Numbered from the stretch's first letter, positions 18,848 to 29,480 are shown. The stretch is 64,000 nt of DNA from Euglena gracilis (GCA_039621445.1 CP154957.1:28964798-29028797); one strand, 5' to 3'. Notes: generated by a model not told the origin, from the letters alone. Translations and numbers: made by a program.

Positions 18848-19440
18848 CCTTCCGTAAAGAAAAGAACTTTAGACCTTTTTTGCGGTAAAGGCTCGGTTGG
18901 GGATTGCCTGAGAGAGCAATGGTATAAGGTTGTGTCAGTGGATATAAACCCCAGATTTAACCCAACCCACTGTGCAAATATTTTGGAGTGGAGATATTGG
19001 AGGTACCCCCCCGGATATTTTCAGATCATCACTGCGGGGGTGCCCTGTACAGAATATAGCTTAGCCAAAACATTGGGAGTCAGAAATTTGGAGGGGGCAG
19101 ATCGGCTGGTCAAAAAAATTTTGGGGATTGTCGAATATTTCAAGCCAAAATTGTGGTGGATTGAAAATCCCCGTCATGGGCTTTTACGAAAAAGACCCTG
19201 TGTTCAAAATCTGACTTTTGTCGACGTTGATTATTGTCAATTTTCAGATTGGGGATATCAAAAACCCACCCGAATCTGGGGGAGCGAAAATCTGAGCAAG
19301 CTAGAAAACAAACTTTGTGACGGACAGACCTGCCCGAATTTGATTCTTGGGGGGAGGAGTCACCGAGAAAAGTGGGGAGGATATGGAACGACAGTTGGCA
19401 CCCAGAAAAAATGGAGGATGCCCAAACAACTGGTGGAGTA
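18848..19440 (+). CDS. C5-cytosine-methyltransferase-like domain of element C
   Basis: Lies in the 440-codon open frame 18293-19615 and has no internal break. Motif I DLFCGKGSVGD (Asp at 18872), SAM-pocket motif VDINP, catalytic VPCTEYS (Cys at 19046-19048), motif VI WWIENPRHG (Glu at 19163), then FVDVDYCQFSDWGYQKPTRIW and a Cys-containing tail (CDGQTCPNL). It is shorter than bacterial or animal C5-MTases and lacks an obvious target-recognition domain. Similar compact proteins with PCTEYS are, to my knowledge, found in algae and their viruses. N-terminal to it is a low-complexity segment with antisense hAT-1 sequence, so the true start is unknown; in the intact element it was probably fused to Gag. 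DNA cytosine methylation is the likely reaction but is not proven. Confidence 0.78.
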
Positions 19441-19479
19441 TTTGTTAACCGTGTTGGAACGAAAAGCGGATATCGTAGG

Positions 19480-19875
19480 GAGGATTATGCTGTTAGGAAA
19501 GTTTGTATGGAGGAAATTGAGAAGGAATTTCAGATTAAGGCGGAACGGGATTGTTTTGCAACCAGCCAAAATGCCAGGTGTGAAAAGTTTTATGGGGAGA
19601 ATGATGATGCCATGAAAAAAGATTGGGTGGCGGAGGAAACGTTGTGGATGAACCCCCCCTGGACTTTGTGGCCTGAGGTGGCTGAAAAATTGCAAAATTC
19701 CAATTGTCGGGAAATTTGTATTTGCCCAGACTGGAATAGGAGGTGGGTGAAAAATCTGGTGGCTATGGCTGTCAAAAAGATTTTTTTCCCCAAGGGGACA
19801 AAGTTGTTTGAGGCTGACGGGAGGATTTTGAGGGGTACCCGTTGGGGGGTGTGGGCCTTGTTGATCGATAGCAGG
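19480..19875 (+). CDS. Dam-like N6-adenine methyltransferase domain of element C
   Basis: In the frame of 19372-21060, overlapping the end of the C5-MTase frame. RDCFATSQNARCEKFY is followed by LWMNPPWTLW with NPPW at 19651-19662 as the catalytic motif, then ICPDWNRRWVKNL and FFPKGTKLF. This order (xxFATxxNAxxxxF, NPP, PxWxRRW, GTKLF) matches the domain of element A residue by residue in the conserved places. It has all the landmarks of the phage Dam type and no stop, so it could have been active. It comes after the C5-MTase here, but before it in element A. Confidence 0.75.
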
Positions 19876-19989
19876 CAACCCTCCCAGGGGGGGGCAGCCC
19901 CAGGGAAGAAAAAATTGGTTCTGCTGAAAAAAAGAATGTTGAGGGGGCCGAAAACTCGGGGAGGATCGAAGAAACTTGGGGAGGACAGA

Positions 19990-20420
19990 CAACTTCTGTT
20001 AAAAACCCAGATTAAGTTGGCAAATGGGGAGGAAAAAACGGCCAGAATTTTGATTGATACGGGGGCTGAAGCAAACCTCATTCGACAAGGGTTGATAGGG
20101 GACCACCTAATGTATCCTGCTAAGGACCCGTTAAGGTTTGAAACTGCCAATGGGCAAACTTTGGCGGGGGGGAGCAGATGTGCAAAGGTGAAAATGATCC
20201 TACAACAAAATTGGAATGAGGAAAGGGAAATTGAGAGGGTGGAATATGAGGTTGAACTTTATGAGGCAAACATCAAAATTGATGCCATTCTTTCTTATCC
20301 ATGGTTGGCGGAGGCAAAACTGGGAATTTTTCCACACCACAAGGCGTTGGTGAAAGACAGCCCCGACCTGATTTTTTTGCGGGGTGTTGAAAGACGGAGG
20401 GGTCCGCAAAAATTCAGGGA
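19990..20420 (+). CDS. Aspartic protease of element C
   Basis: LIDTGAEANLIRQG with the catalytic Asp at 20056, LRFETANGQTLAGG as the flap region, and IKIDAILSYPWLAEAKLG as the second hallmark. It follows the Dam-like domain in the same frame and leads through an acidic linker to RT. It should cut the Gag-Pol polyprotein. Confidence 0.8.
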
Positions 20421-20729
20421 TGACACAAATTTTTCAGTGGACAACGTGACTGTGGCGGACGGGTCTTCGTTTGGGTTGCAAAAACTTGGTCTTTGCTTGC
20501 CATTGGAAGGGTTGGACAAGGAATTGCATTTTTTGAGTGACGAGGACTTGGGGGAGGTTGCCACAAATTTGGAGGGAAGTGACCCCCCAGTGCAAGTTAT
20601 CAACCGAAAAATAATTGCAAGGGAGGGGGAGGACGAAAAAGAGGAGGAACGGGTGGTCAATTTGGGGGAGCAAGTTTTGGAAGATGACAGGGGGACATTA
20701 TTTCGGTCATGGCCATTTCCAGACCCCCC

Positions 20730-21510
20730 CGGAAGAGGGCAATATGGTTATGCATACATACCGCTGAAGGAGGGGGCAAAGCCGACCAGACAGAAGCCTT
20801 TTTTCATGCACGGTGAGCGGAAACAGGCACTTGAAAAGATCACACAAGACTGGCTTGACAAAAAATACATCGAGCCAGCCACAGCCAAAAACTCTGAATG
20901 GCTGTCCCAGACTTTTCCAGTTCCAAAAAAATCCAACGATTTTCCTTGGAGGGGGGTGGTGGATCTCAGGGGGCCAAACAGCCAAACAAGGCGATGCAAC
21001 TACCCCCTACCCAAAATTGAAGACATTTTGGTCAAACATGGTGCAAACCAAATGTTTTAGATTATCGATTTGAAGCAACCTTTTCACCAACAACCCTTAC
21101 ACCCAGAAAGTCGACCCATAACGTGTTGTTTCACCCCCAAAGGCATTTTTCAATGGAGGGTGAATGTAATGGGTTTGACAAATGCCCCCCAGCAATTTCA
21201 GCAAACGATCGATGACCGTTTGACACCAGTAAGGAATATCGCCACAGGGTACATAGACGACATACTGGTGGGGACAACCGTCGGGGAAGGGGAGGATCTA
21301 GTTGGGGCACATGAAAAAGATTTGAGGAGGGTGTTGGAGGTGCTCAAAACAGAAATTTTGGTGGCTTATGAATTCAAAGACAAACTTTTTGTGGAGGAGC
21401 TTGAATTCTGTGGACAGATTTTAGGAAATGGGACTAGGAGGCCAGCACCGGGTAAGCAACGAGCGATTGAAAAGTGGGAGGTTCAAAAAACAATTACGGC
21501 TTTGAGAGCC
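20730..21510 (+). CDS. Reverse transcriptase of element C
   Basis: Starts with AYIPLKEGAKPTRQKPF and QDWLDKKYIEPA, then SQTFPVPKK, RGVVDLRGPN and PLPKIEDIL. There is one in-frame TAG at 21058-21060 where a Ser is usual (QMF-stop-IIDL). Then TCCFTPKGIFQWRVNVMGL and NAPQQFQ, and the catalytic YIDDILVG (Asp-Asp at 21256-21261), FCGQILGNGTRRPAPGK. All Ty3/gypsy RT blocks are present. Both sides of the TAG are in the same frame, so one substitution would reopen it. Confidence 0.85.
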
Positions 21511-22180
21511 TTTTTGGGATTCACAAATTATTACAATGCATACATTCACATGTATGCGGAAGTAGCTGCCCGATTGCAAGACAAATTGAAAGTCCCCAGG
21601 GAGGTGGGAAAGAAAGGAAGTCGAAAACCTGTGGAATTTGATGGGGAGGATTTAAAAGCTTTTGAGGAGCTGAAAAAAAAAAGGTTGTGTTCGGGCCTAA
21701 TGTTGCAACGGGTAGACCCAGATAAACCCTGTGTGCTAAGGGTTGATGCCAGTGGGTACGCCGTGGGGGCAACGTTAGAGCAAATGAAGGTGGGGGGAGG
21801 AAGACCCACAGCCCAGGATGTGATTGAGAAAAAAAATGTGCCAGTGCCTTTTATGTCTCGAAAATTGACCGAGGGGCAAAGAAAATGGAACCCCAGGGAG
21901 TTGGAGGCGTATGCCATAATTTTGGCACTACAAAAATGGGAGAGTTGGATTGGATTGCAACCCGTTTTGGTTTTAACCGACCACCAAAGTTTGGAGTCTT
22001 GGACAAGGGCGGTCCTAGACACCCCCAGCGGTCTGGTTGGGAGGAGGGCGAGATGGCATCAAATTTTCTCCAAGTATGACTTGACGGTGGGATATATCCC
22101 GGGTAAAGAAAATACCATAGTGGATATCCTTAGTCGGTGGGCATACCCAGCTTCACAGGCCCTAAGGGATATAAGTAAGC
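21511..22180 (+). CDS. RNase H of element C
   Basis: ALRAFLGFTNYYNAYI ends the RT connection. RNase H begins LRVDASGYAVGATLEQ (first catalytic Asp), has FMSRKLTEGQRKWNPRELEAYAII (the RKWNPRELEA block with the catalytic Glu), VLVLTDHQSLESW, and ends with DLTVGYIPGKENTIVDILSRW, which contains the last catalytic Asp. It is in the same frame as RT. Confidence 0.82.
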
Positions 22181-22572
22181 ATGGGTCGGCCGAAGACAAG
22201 GATGAAATGGAAATTTTTATCTGGGAGGAAAAAGAAGAGGAAAAACAGTATTTGGAGATAAGAATCAAAAACCAGCCCAATTTACGTAATGCCTGGATAC
22301 GGGGGGTGACAACCCGTAGTGGCAAAAACGTAACACCTGAGGAGGAAAAAGGAGAGTGCACAAGGAGGAGGGGAACCGAGGGTGGGGTAGACCCAGGAGG
22401 AAAAGACACCCCTGTGGACACCCACTCACAAGGGCCCAGGAAAGAAAACAAACGAGTTCATTTTTGGGATGAGAAAGTGGGGGGGGGGAGACGACCCCCG
22501 TCCCGGAGACGGCTGAAAGTTCGAGGGGGGCACTCGTATGGAAGTGGGGGACGCTCTGCCCCACTTACCGGA

Positions 22573-23260
22573 GGGGGAAAAAAATTGTACGGGAAAAATG
22601 GTGTGGGAAAAATTTTGGACGAAATTTTGTCCAGGATTTTTCCCGCCTTTTTAAGGATCCGTCCAGGATTTTTCCCGGCAGATTTAAGGAAAGTCAAATT
22701 TCCTCCAGTGAATGACCCCCACAAAAAATCTTCGGCGCTGCGCGCCGATTTGCAGCAGGAATTCTTCTTCCTCTCAGGAATCGGTGTTGCACCTCCTGCC
22801 TCTGCTCTTCAAAATTATTTTGTAAATTTCATTGTTTTTTATGTCTGCTTGCAATCAAAACCCAAGGGACAGAAAAAAAACCCTGCCAGGAAGCTGCCCT
22901 TCCCAACCGCCCCAAACCCTTTTGAAGCGTGCGTTAGCCCACACCGTGCACTCCACCCCAAAGAGACCCTGTGCATAAGTTCTGTGCCAGGAACCGCTTT
23001 GTGTCTGTCAACACGGCAGTCTTATCACCCCAGCGGAAGGTACGCTTTCTGTTTGGTTTCACCAGGTGCAGCCATGCTTTCTTGTTCAACTGCTGGTTGG
23101 CGCAAAACCTTTGCGGTTTTTTTTCAGCTGTCCAATATTTTTTACCGCCTGGTTTAAGCGAGCGTTCAGGATTTTTCCCGGCATTTTAAGGATTCGTCCA
23201 ATATTTTTCCCGGCATAATTTTTCCCGTCGGCAATTGTTCCCGGTCAGATTTTTTCCCCC
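22573..23260. mobile_element. TIR DNA element inserted between RNase H and integrase of element C
   Basis: 688 bp with inverted ends rich in GGGAAAAAT and TTGGAC (22574-22650 and the reverse of 23170-23260), flanked by CCGGA at 22568-22572 and 23261-23265, a 5-bp target duplication. Near both ends there are extra copies of aggatttttcccg. No transposase motif is visible, so it is a non-autonomous TIR element. It splits the pol polyprotein. Confidence 0.65.
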
Positions 23261-24540
23261 CCGGATATACGCCCTGCCAAGTACGACCCCTAAGGATATT
23301 AAGCCCGTATGGGAGCGTGATTGGGGGGAAGCATATTCCCACTGCCCCACATGGAAAGAAAAATGGGTAGCTACCAAAGGCGATTCAACTTGGCCAAAGG
23401 GCTTCAAAGTGCTAAATGGCCAATTGTTTTTCGAGGAAACGTTGTGTGTGCCTGAAAGTTTTCAACACTTGGTGATTCAAGAAATTCACGAGTTTTTGGG
23501 GCACGTTGGCCCTGAAAAAGTTTGGAAACACATGGCAATCCGTTTTGTTTGGGCTGATGAAAAGGCTGCAAAGCAACTTAACCAAAATTGCAGCAAAAAT
23601 TGTTCCACATGCCAAGCGAGTGTGAGGGGGGAGAGTTTGAAAGGACCGATCGAATCCACACCCATACCCCCAGCACTAATGACAAGTGTTGCCATTTGTT
23701 TCGAATGCCCAGGGTTTCACACGACGGGGGGGAGTATGACACCCTAGCCCTTTGTGTGGATAGGCATTCGGGATGGATTGTGAGGGTTGCATGCAAGGAC
23801 AAGGGATTAACCGGTGCCAAGTTGGCTAAGGAAATGGTGAAAAATCAGTGGAGGCCTTTGGGGTTCCCTCGGTCATCTCAAGTGACCAAGGGAGCCATTT
23901 CAAAAGCTCTTGGTGGAAAAACACGTGTGCACTTTTGGGGATTAGGCAAGCGTATTCCCAAGCATACCACCACCAAGCAAACGGCAGGGTCGAGAGAGCC
24001 GGACAACAAGTGATGGAGGTGTTGAGAAAATTGTACATGGAGGAAAACATTAATTGGGTTGAGGCTTTACCCCACGTTTTGGACCGAATTCACGACGTAA
24101 AGGGGGAAAGCGGATTGAGCCCATTTGAAATTTTTCATGGAAGGGAAAGACCATTGGCAGGGGTACCCTACCAACCACCCAAAGAATGTGAGGATTCGGT
24201 GGAGTTTTTCCGAAGGATGCAAGACATTGATGGGAGGGTGGCTAGGATACTCAACAAAAAGCATGAGGCAAGGATAAATAAGGGGAGGAAAGAAATGGAA
24301 CCACTAAAGGTGGGGACGACGGTTTGGTATAGGAGACCCGAGGGGTCGGGTGAGAAGCTTGACTCTAGGTGGGTGGGACCTGGGGTCGTGAAGGGTAGAG
24401 AAGGGGAACGGAGTTATGTAATTGAGATGAAACCTGGGGTGGAGACAAAGGCTCATAGGAGTTTTTTGAAGGAGTATCGAGAACCCCAAGTGGAAGGTAA
24501 GGGGGTGCCTCTTTTTTACTATAAACGGACCGAAAAAGAA
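23261..24540 (+). CDS. Integrase of element C (frameshifted)
   Basis: From about 23420 the zinc-binding part is LFFEETLCVPES, EIHEFLGHVGPEKVW and CSKNCSTCQ. The core is in two frames (23235-23747, then 23848-24774). The first catalytic Asp is not evident: the usual position reads VAICFECPG, which looks like a small deletion. The second is SSDQGSHF, and the catalytic Glu lies in NGRVERAGQQVMEVL. The frame changes at a G run near 23726. The C-terminal part has LDSRWVGPGVVKGREGERSYVI, the usual DNA-binding SH3-like segment. It inserts cDNA into the genome; this copy is probably dead. Confidence 0.78.
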
Positions 24541-24774
24541 GAAGAGGCATTACCTGATGAGTGGGAAGTGGAAAATATCTTAAGGCATCGGAAAGGAAAA
24601 GATGGAAAACAGGAGTTTTTAACCAAGTGGGTCGGATATGAGGATGGGGAGGAGACCTGGGAACCGGCTGGGAATTTTATTCACAGGTTCAGTGGGGAGT
24701 TTGTGAAGTATTGCCGTGAGAAAAAAGTGAAAGTGGACGTAATTTCCGAACTAAAAATTGACGGTGGGCAGTAG
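24541..24774 (+). CDS. Chromodomain at the C-terminus of element C integrase
   Basis: EWEVENILRHRKGKDGKQ, FLTKWVGYEDGEETWEP and AGNFIHRF match the chromodomain pattern (aromatic cage residues, WxGYxxxxxTWEP). In chromoviruses this domain directs integration to chromatin with certain histone marks. It ends in the stop at 24772-24774 and is in frame with the integrase core. Confidence 0.85.
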   Translation, partial: EEALPDEWEVENILRHRKGKDGKQEFLTKWVGYEDGEETWEPAGNFIHRFSGEFVKYCREKKVKVDVISELKIDGGQ

Positions 24775-25528
24775 GCTCTAAGGTGAGCCATAAGGCCCTG
24801 TCCAAGGCTCTACGTTGAGCCTAATGGGAAGGCAAAGTGCTGTTTTTAAAGTTCAAAAACCGGATTTGCACGTCCGTGTGGGTGTGAGTGCACGCACACA
24901 CGCATGAGCGTGTAAATGAGGGAATGTACAGATCCAAGCAACAAGAAACGGCCAAGGAGAATGGAGAAAGGTAGAAAAAGGCCCAGCAAGGGGGCCGGGA
25001 GTCCAAGGGGCACCTCACCGCCACATTGTTATTATATTCGCCCCACTGCGCTCATTGCCCCACCGCACTTTCTATGTTTGCCGTCCCCTCCTCTTCCCTC
25101 CCGGTGTTGTTAGGGTTTGGAGATTGATTCTTTCAGATGATGGGTTACATTGTGGTTGGGAGTCCTTGGTCACATTATGAGCCCCCCTTCCGTTTGACAA
25201 AAATCCCCCCGATCCGAGGAGGGGGGGGGCGCTTGATTTTTTTGGACAAAAATCCCACCGGCCCGAGGAGGGGGGGGGGGCGCGATGATTTTTTTGACAA
25301 AAATACCCCCGGCCCGAGGAATATTCATTGGTTGGTGAACCGAGTCTTTCCCAAAGGTTTGAAGGCACTTGAAAGCCATAGTCCCTGAATTTTATTTCCC
25401 GTTTGTTGGTTCAAGGGAGCATGTGTGGGACACAGGCTTTGGGTGAAGCAGTGCCGATTGGAGGAGTTCCCCCCTCTTTGTTGAGGAAGGGGGGGGGGGG
25501 CGAGTTTTTGGTGTCCGACTAAGGTCGC
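24775..25528. other. 3' non-coding region of element C
   Basis: No gene. 25195-25322 holds three copies of a unit of about 50 bp, gacaaaaatccc plus ccgaggag plus a G run and gcgc. A CA/GT-rich stretch lies at 24870-24906. A 20-base match to the LTR is not seen until 25540. Confidence 0.6.
25195..25322. repeat. Three tandem G-run repeats
   Basis: Units begin at about 25195, 25243 and 25294, each acaaaaat(a/c)ccc then ccgaggag; two carry G runs of 9-10 followed by gcgc. Confidence 0.7.
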
Positions 25529-25539
25529 AGGGGAGGGGG
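25529..25539 (+). promoter_or_regulatory. Polypurine tract of element C
   Basis: aggggaggggg directly before the 3' LTR start TGTCGGCC. Confidence 0.8.
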
Positions 25540-26377
25540 TGTCGGCCGCCGGCTTTCGCCGGCAGCCAAAAAATGCCAGGAAGCGCAAATTTCAAAGTCG
25601 CGGGCAACAGCCAATCAGTTAGAAAAACCCGCGACACAAATTGGAAGCGGGTCAAATTACTTTGAGCTTTCAAATTCTTTTTTTTTTTACAGAACTTGAG
25701 GGGTTTCCCCATTATTTGGCAAAGAGGATATACATTGAATTGGATTTGATCAATCACATTGTTGAATTAGAAATGACAGTTACATTGTTGGTCACTGCAT
25801 TGTTGGTGGAGTCATTGAAGTCAATTTGGTATTGAAATCAAGAAGGATACCCTACAACACCGCCACCCTCACCGCCGCCCCTATACCCCCTACCGCCTTA
25901 CCTCCTTTGCCCCAGGTTTGCACATTTCACAGTTCGTTTTCAATTCTTCACATTCAGCTACTTTAAGTTTCTCAGTTTCAGAGTTTCAGAATTTAAGTTA
26001 CTTTCAGTTTCTCACTCTCAAAGTTCTAAGTTTCAGTGGGTTGGTTTTGCCTACAAGGTGTGCGAGAGAGAGAGTGAGAGAAGTGAGATTTTCACACCAA
26101 ATGGCAGATTTTTCGGTGTTCACCAAACTTTCAGAAAACATTAAAAAAACGATCCTACGCGCCGGCTGGGGTAGGGGGAAACACCTGGGAGAAAAAAAGG
26201 GAGTTGGCCTGAGCCCACCAACCCCCAGAAAAAGCACATCCCCCACCCCGGAAACACCCACCCCCCTGCTGTCGGTGGTTATCCACGACGGCGAGGACCC
26301 CCCCGGGCCCTCGGCACACCGGGACTCGCCGGTCGCGGGGGCGACCGGCGGCGCACAGGGGGTGGGGCCGGCGAACA
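25540..26377 (+). repeat. 3' LTR of element C
   Basis: 838 bp, TGTCGGCC...GGCGAACA, reverse-complement partner of 15737-16573. Followed by GCCC (26378-26381), the right copy of the target duplication. Confidence 0.92.
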
Positions 26378-26670
26378 GCCCCACCCCCTGAGCTAGGGCA
26401 TGGGGTGAATCTCTGCTTTTCTGACCTTCTGGGCCATGTTTCAGGACAGCCCAGTAACCAAATTTGGTGCCCTGGTGGGTCAATTCCCCTACTCCACCGC
26501 TTCCGTTGGGCCAGGGATTTTTACGGTATGCAAAAAATCCCGGTAGGCAGCGTGTGTTCAGTGTGGCGGGGTACCTGCACCACCAGCGTGTGCGCCTGAC
26601 GCGTGAACACCTCCGAGAGGAAGTGCTCACTCGTTGGAATTTGCAGAATCTCTTTCCAGGCCCTGGGTTT
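26378..26670 (+). pseudogene. hAT-1 transposase, last exon with dimerisation motif
   Basis: An intron-like stretch ends in an acceptor (taggcag) at 26550. The next exon reads RVFSVAGYLHHQRVRL and EEVLTRWNLQNL (26551-26660), the C-terminal hAT dimerisation signature (ERxFSxAG...RxRL...). It lies directly downstream of element C's 3' LTR, on the strand of the BED exon. Together with 754-1091, 10914-11737 and the inverted 16574-18516 it completes one gene. Confidence 0.72.
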
Positions 26671-27170
26671 TTGGTTGCGGCTCTGGGTTTTCGCCAAAAG
26701 TGCTGGGTTTTTTGGGTGCGGCTTTGGGTTTTGGCGTGCTGTTTTTTTGTTTGCGGCGGTCAAAGTGCAACCCCACTCCCGGCTACGGGGGCCTGCAATT
26801 CCGAGTCCCGTGCTTTCCGCACGTCATATATGCGGCCAGTGCTATCAGCACAGCAAGCTCTCGTATTTCCTCCCTTTGTCTGTGTTTCGCACTAGCACAC
26901 CTAAGTTCCGCCCCGGATGTGTTGCATTGTCGTTCCAGTTTTTGGGATATGGCAAATTATTTGGGATCCGAAAAAAACCTGTCCGCAAAACCCGCTGTGG
27001 AAAAGAAGTTCTGCAAAAAAGGGGGCTCACAAAGGTTACTCGGATTAATACGTGGCCCCAAAGAGATAACCGGCACGGTGGACTGCGTGTGTGACATGAC
27101 TTACCTGGGTGCCCGTGACTGACCGTCTTTCACCTGTTTTCCGTCTGTCACACGTCCGGGTACGTATTAC
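26671..27170. other. Spacer between hAT-1 and the non-LTR element
   Basis: No gene recognised. 26671-26760 has several copies of ctgggttttnggttgcgg-like sequence; 27080-27170 has repeated cgtctg/gtgac pieces. Confidence 0.4.
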
Positions 27171-28142
27171 AATTTTTTTTCCGTTTGACGAAGAACCTAC
27201 GTTTGACCGGGATGGTTGTCAGTGACGATCCTGCTTTTCTAAAATGACGACTAAATTACAGTGGTCAAAATGACGATTCCATTCCTGGTGGACCCAACGG
27301 CGCACAGATTGTACAGTCCTGCCACCCCCTCTGCCAAAAACGCTTGCCGCAGCCTGGGGCTAGTTTCGCCACCTCACTGGGCAGAGTCAGGGAAAAAACA
27401 GACGCCCTGCCATTCTGCCAAAAGAAAATCCAAGCAAAAAGTCCGAGACGTCGCGGTGCCCGCTATTCCCCACAGACAATGAAGGGATCAAAGCAGAACT
27501 ACTCAGAAAAGACAGCGGCGTCAGGGCGAAAACTAGACCCCTGCTCGAAGCGCCAAGACATCTCGGCAGCCAGTGTCCATCTCCGACCAGGGGGAGGCGG
27601 TAATCTCTGGCCGGGGCCCCCAAGGTCAAAACTCTGCACGGCTCGCTGCGGCCGAACGGCCAATGCCTACCTCAGCCAAGGACGAGGAGCCGACGGAGAG
27701 CCGCTGGGTGAGGTCCCATACCTCCGTGCCCAGGACCTACCGCCCTGGCCGAAATGGGTCCTCACCAACCCACCACTGGGGTGGCCGTCCCAGGTGACGT
27801 TTTCTACGTTTGGGCCGACGGCCTCTGGGACACACGGTTCCCCTCGAAAAATACTTGCAGCGGTTGTGACGGGTCTCACAGGGAGCACTGCTGTCTCTTG
27901 CCGACGCGGAACGTCTACATGGCTGAGAAGCGCCAGCCCACGATACGCCTTACACCAGATGGCCGTCGCTGCCGCACCTCCCTGCTGGGAACGAACCGCG
28001 CCCTGTCTGCTCGACACTCGGAGGAAGGGGAAGCGTGCTGACCTGCGGTAACACCCAGGTGCACCCTGGACCACGTCGTGGTCTACCTGGTGGACACCTC
28101 CCCTATTGCCGAGCGCCCACCAAGACGGGCTGAGGCAGCCAC

Positions 28143-28772
28143 TTGTCCTGCGGGGACATTGAAAGCAACCCAGGTCCGCCCGGAGGGAGAAAGAGGTCAG
28201 CCACATCAGTCGTCGCGTCGGCGGAGCCGCCTCGCGACAGCACCAACAATTTAGCACACCCAGCAGACGACACACCAGCGGTTGTGGTGGTTGACCAAAG
28301 CGGGAATAACTCTGATCTCCGTCACGGCGGCCCACTCGGAATCACCATCCCGCCCCAGCCGGCCAACCTCCAGGAGGTCTTCCTCTGCCGCGCAAACATA
28401 GTCCTTCATGTGCCTGCGGCCAACCAACGTGACGTCTCTGAGACCCTCTCCGATGTCATCGCGGAATGCGTCAGCAGGCCAATCATGGACAGCCTGTTCG
28501 CCACCCTCGCTTTATCCAAACTGGTGCTTCAGACAGTCCCAAGTGCGGGACGTGAGGCCGCAGAGGACATCTCCATTGCGATCAGGTGGCGCGTCCAACT
28601 TTTCCGGCAATGTGACCGTGGAACGCTGGTGACAGAGCTGAGAAACGCCACCCGTCTTCCACCAGCACCCATCGAGACGCGGGGTGGCCAAAAAAGCACG
28701 CACCGAGCCCGCCGCCATACCGGCCGCTGTGCTCCGCCGTGCCCGCACGTTGGTGGGGAAAGTGGCCCCTGA
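28143..28772 (+). CDS. Element F ORF start: 2A-like motif plus RT N-terminal region
   Basis: An upstream stop (TGA 28131) precedes this frame. Within ten codons comes CGDIESNPGP, the conserved 2A ribosome-skipping motif (GDIESNPGP at 28152-28178). Next are a Ser/Pro-rich stretch and a helical region up to LRNATRLPPAPIETRGG. The frame then changes into 28684-29745. 2A motifs near the N-terminus of APE- or REL-type non-LTR elements are known. The leader upstream is in another frame, so in the intact element the motif would separate leader and RT. Confidence 0.55.
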   Translation: MSCGDIESNPGPPGGRKRSATSVVASAEPPRDSTNNLAHPADDTPAVVVVDQSGNNSDLRHGGPLGITIPPQPANLQEVFLCRANIVLHVPAANQRDVSETLSDVIAECVSRPIMDSLFATLALSKLVLQTVPSAGREAAEDISIAIRWRVQLFRQCDRGTLVTELRNATRLPPAPIETRGGQKSTHRARRHTGRCAPPCPHVGGESGP

Positions 28773-29480
28773 GAAGGCCCTACAGGTTCTCTTGTCCGAA
28801 GGAACCCACCGCTCGTCCGATCCGGCTGTCTGGGCCAAAATGCAGGAGTTGCATCCCGCTGGACTCCCAGTAAGCCTCGATGCGCTGCCCGGCGCAGTAC
28901 CACCGTTCCCGGATGGTCAACAGGTGCGGTGGGAGGAGCTCCTCAGGGACGCAATACTCCGTTTCCCTCGGACCTCCTCGCCGGGCCCATCTGGTTTGCG
29001 CCCTTGCCACCTACAGGACGCTGTTCGCCGCCCTGGCGAAGGAGCACTACTCACGGCATTGGGGAAGCTCTCGGCCAGGTTGGTAGACAGAACGCTGCCC
29101 GCTGATCACGGCCCGTGGTGGTGCGCTGCCAACCTCACCACACTACGGAAAAAGGAAGACGGCGTTCGCCCCATCGCGGTGGGCGACACTATTCGGCGAT
29201 TGGTTGGGAAAGCCCTCCTACACACCGGCGCCGACAAGGACCAAGTGGACCGGTTGACCCCCCTGCAGGTAGGGGTTGGGGTCCCCAATGCGTCCGAATC
29301 CGTCGCCATGGCAACCCAAAGCCTGGTCCGGAAACTGGATCCGCAGGGAAATTTGGCCATTCTTCAGTTGTACCTGAAGAATGCCTCCAACACACTGGAC
29401 AGAAATGTCCTTCTGCAGGAAGCGCAAACGCGCACTCCAGCGCTTTCAACTACTTGCGCTTCGCCTAAGGCCAGCCGGCA
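28684..29480 (+). CDS. Element F reverse transcriptase, N-terminal and finger blocks
   Basis: Blocks in order: SSPGPSGLRPCHLQDA, LTTLRKKEDGVRPIAVGDTI (RT block 2) with RRLVGKAL, TPLQVGVGVPNASES, and LQLYLKNASNTLDRN (block 3, where the usual first catalytic Asp position reads L/Y, so this copy is damaged). The frame is lost after about 29400. This is the non-LTR type with GVRPIAVG and QVGVGVP blocks. Confidence 0.72.

Larger units (their letters stand above)
18531..25539 (+). mobile_element. Element C, pol half and 3' non-coding region
   Basis: The plus-strand part of a Ty3/gypsy-like chromodomain element. Order: C5-MTase-like, Dam-like, protease, RT, RNase H, (688-bp TIR insertion), integrase, chromodomain, repeat-rich 3' non-coding, polypurine tract. 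It is followed by the 3' LTR. Its 5' LTR and gag are in the inverted segment. Most of pol stays in one frame with few stops, so the copy is younger or better kept than element D. Confidence 0.85.
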
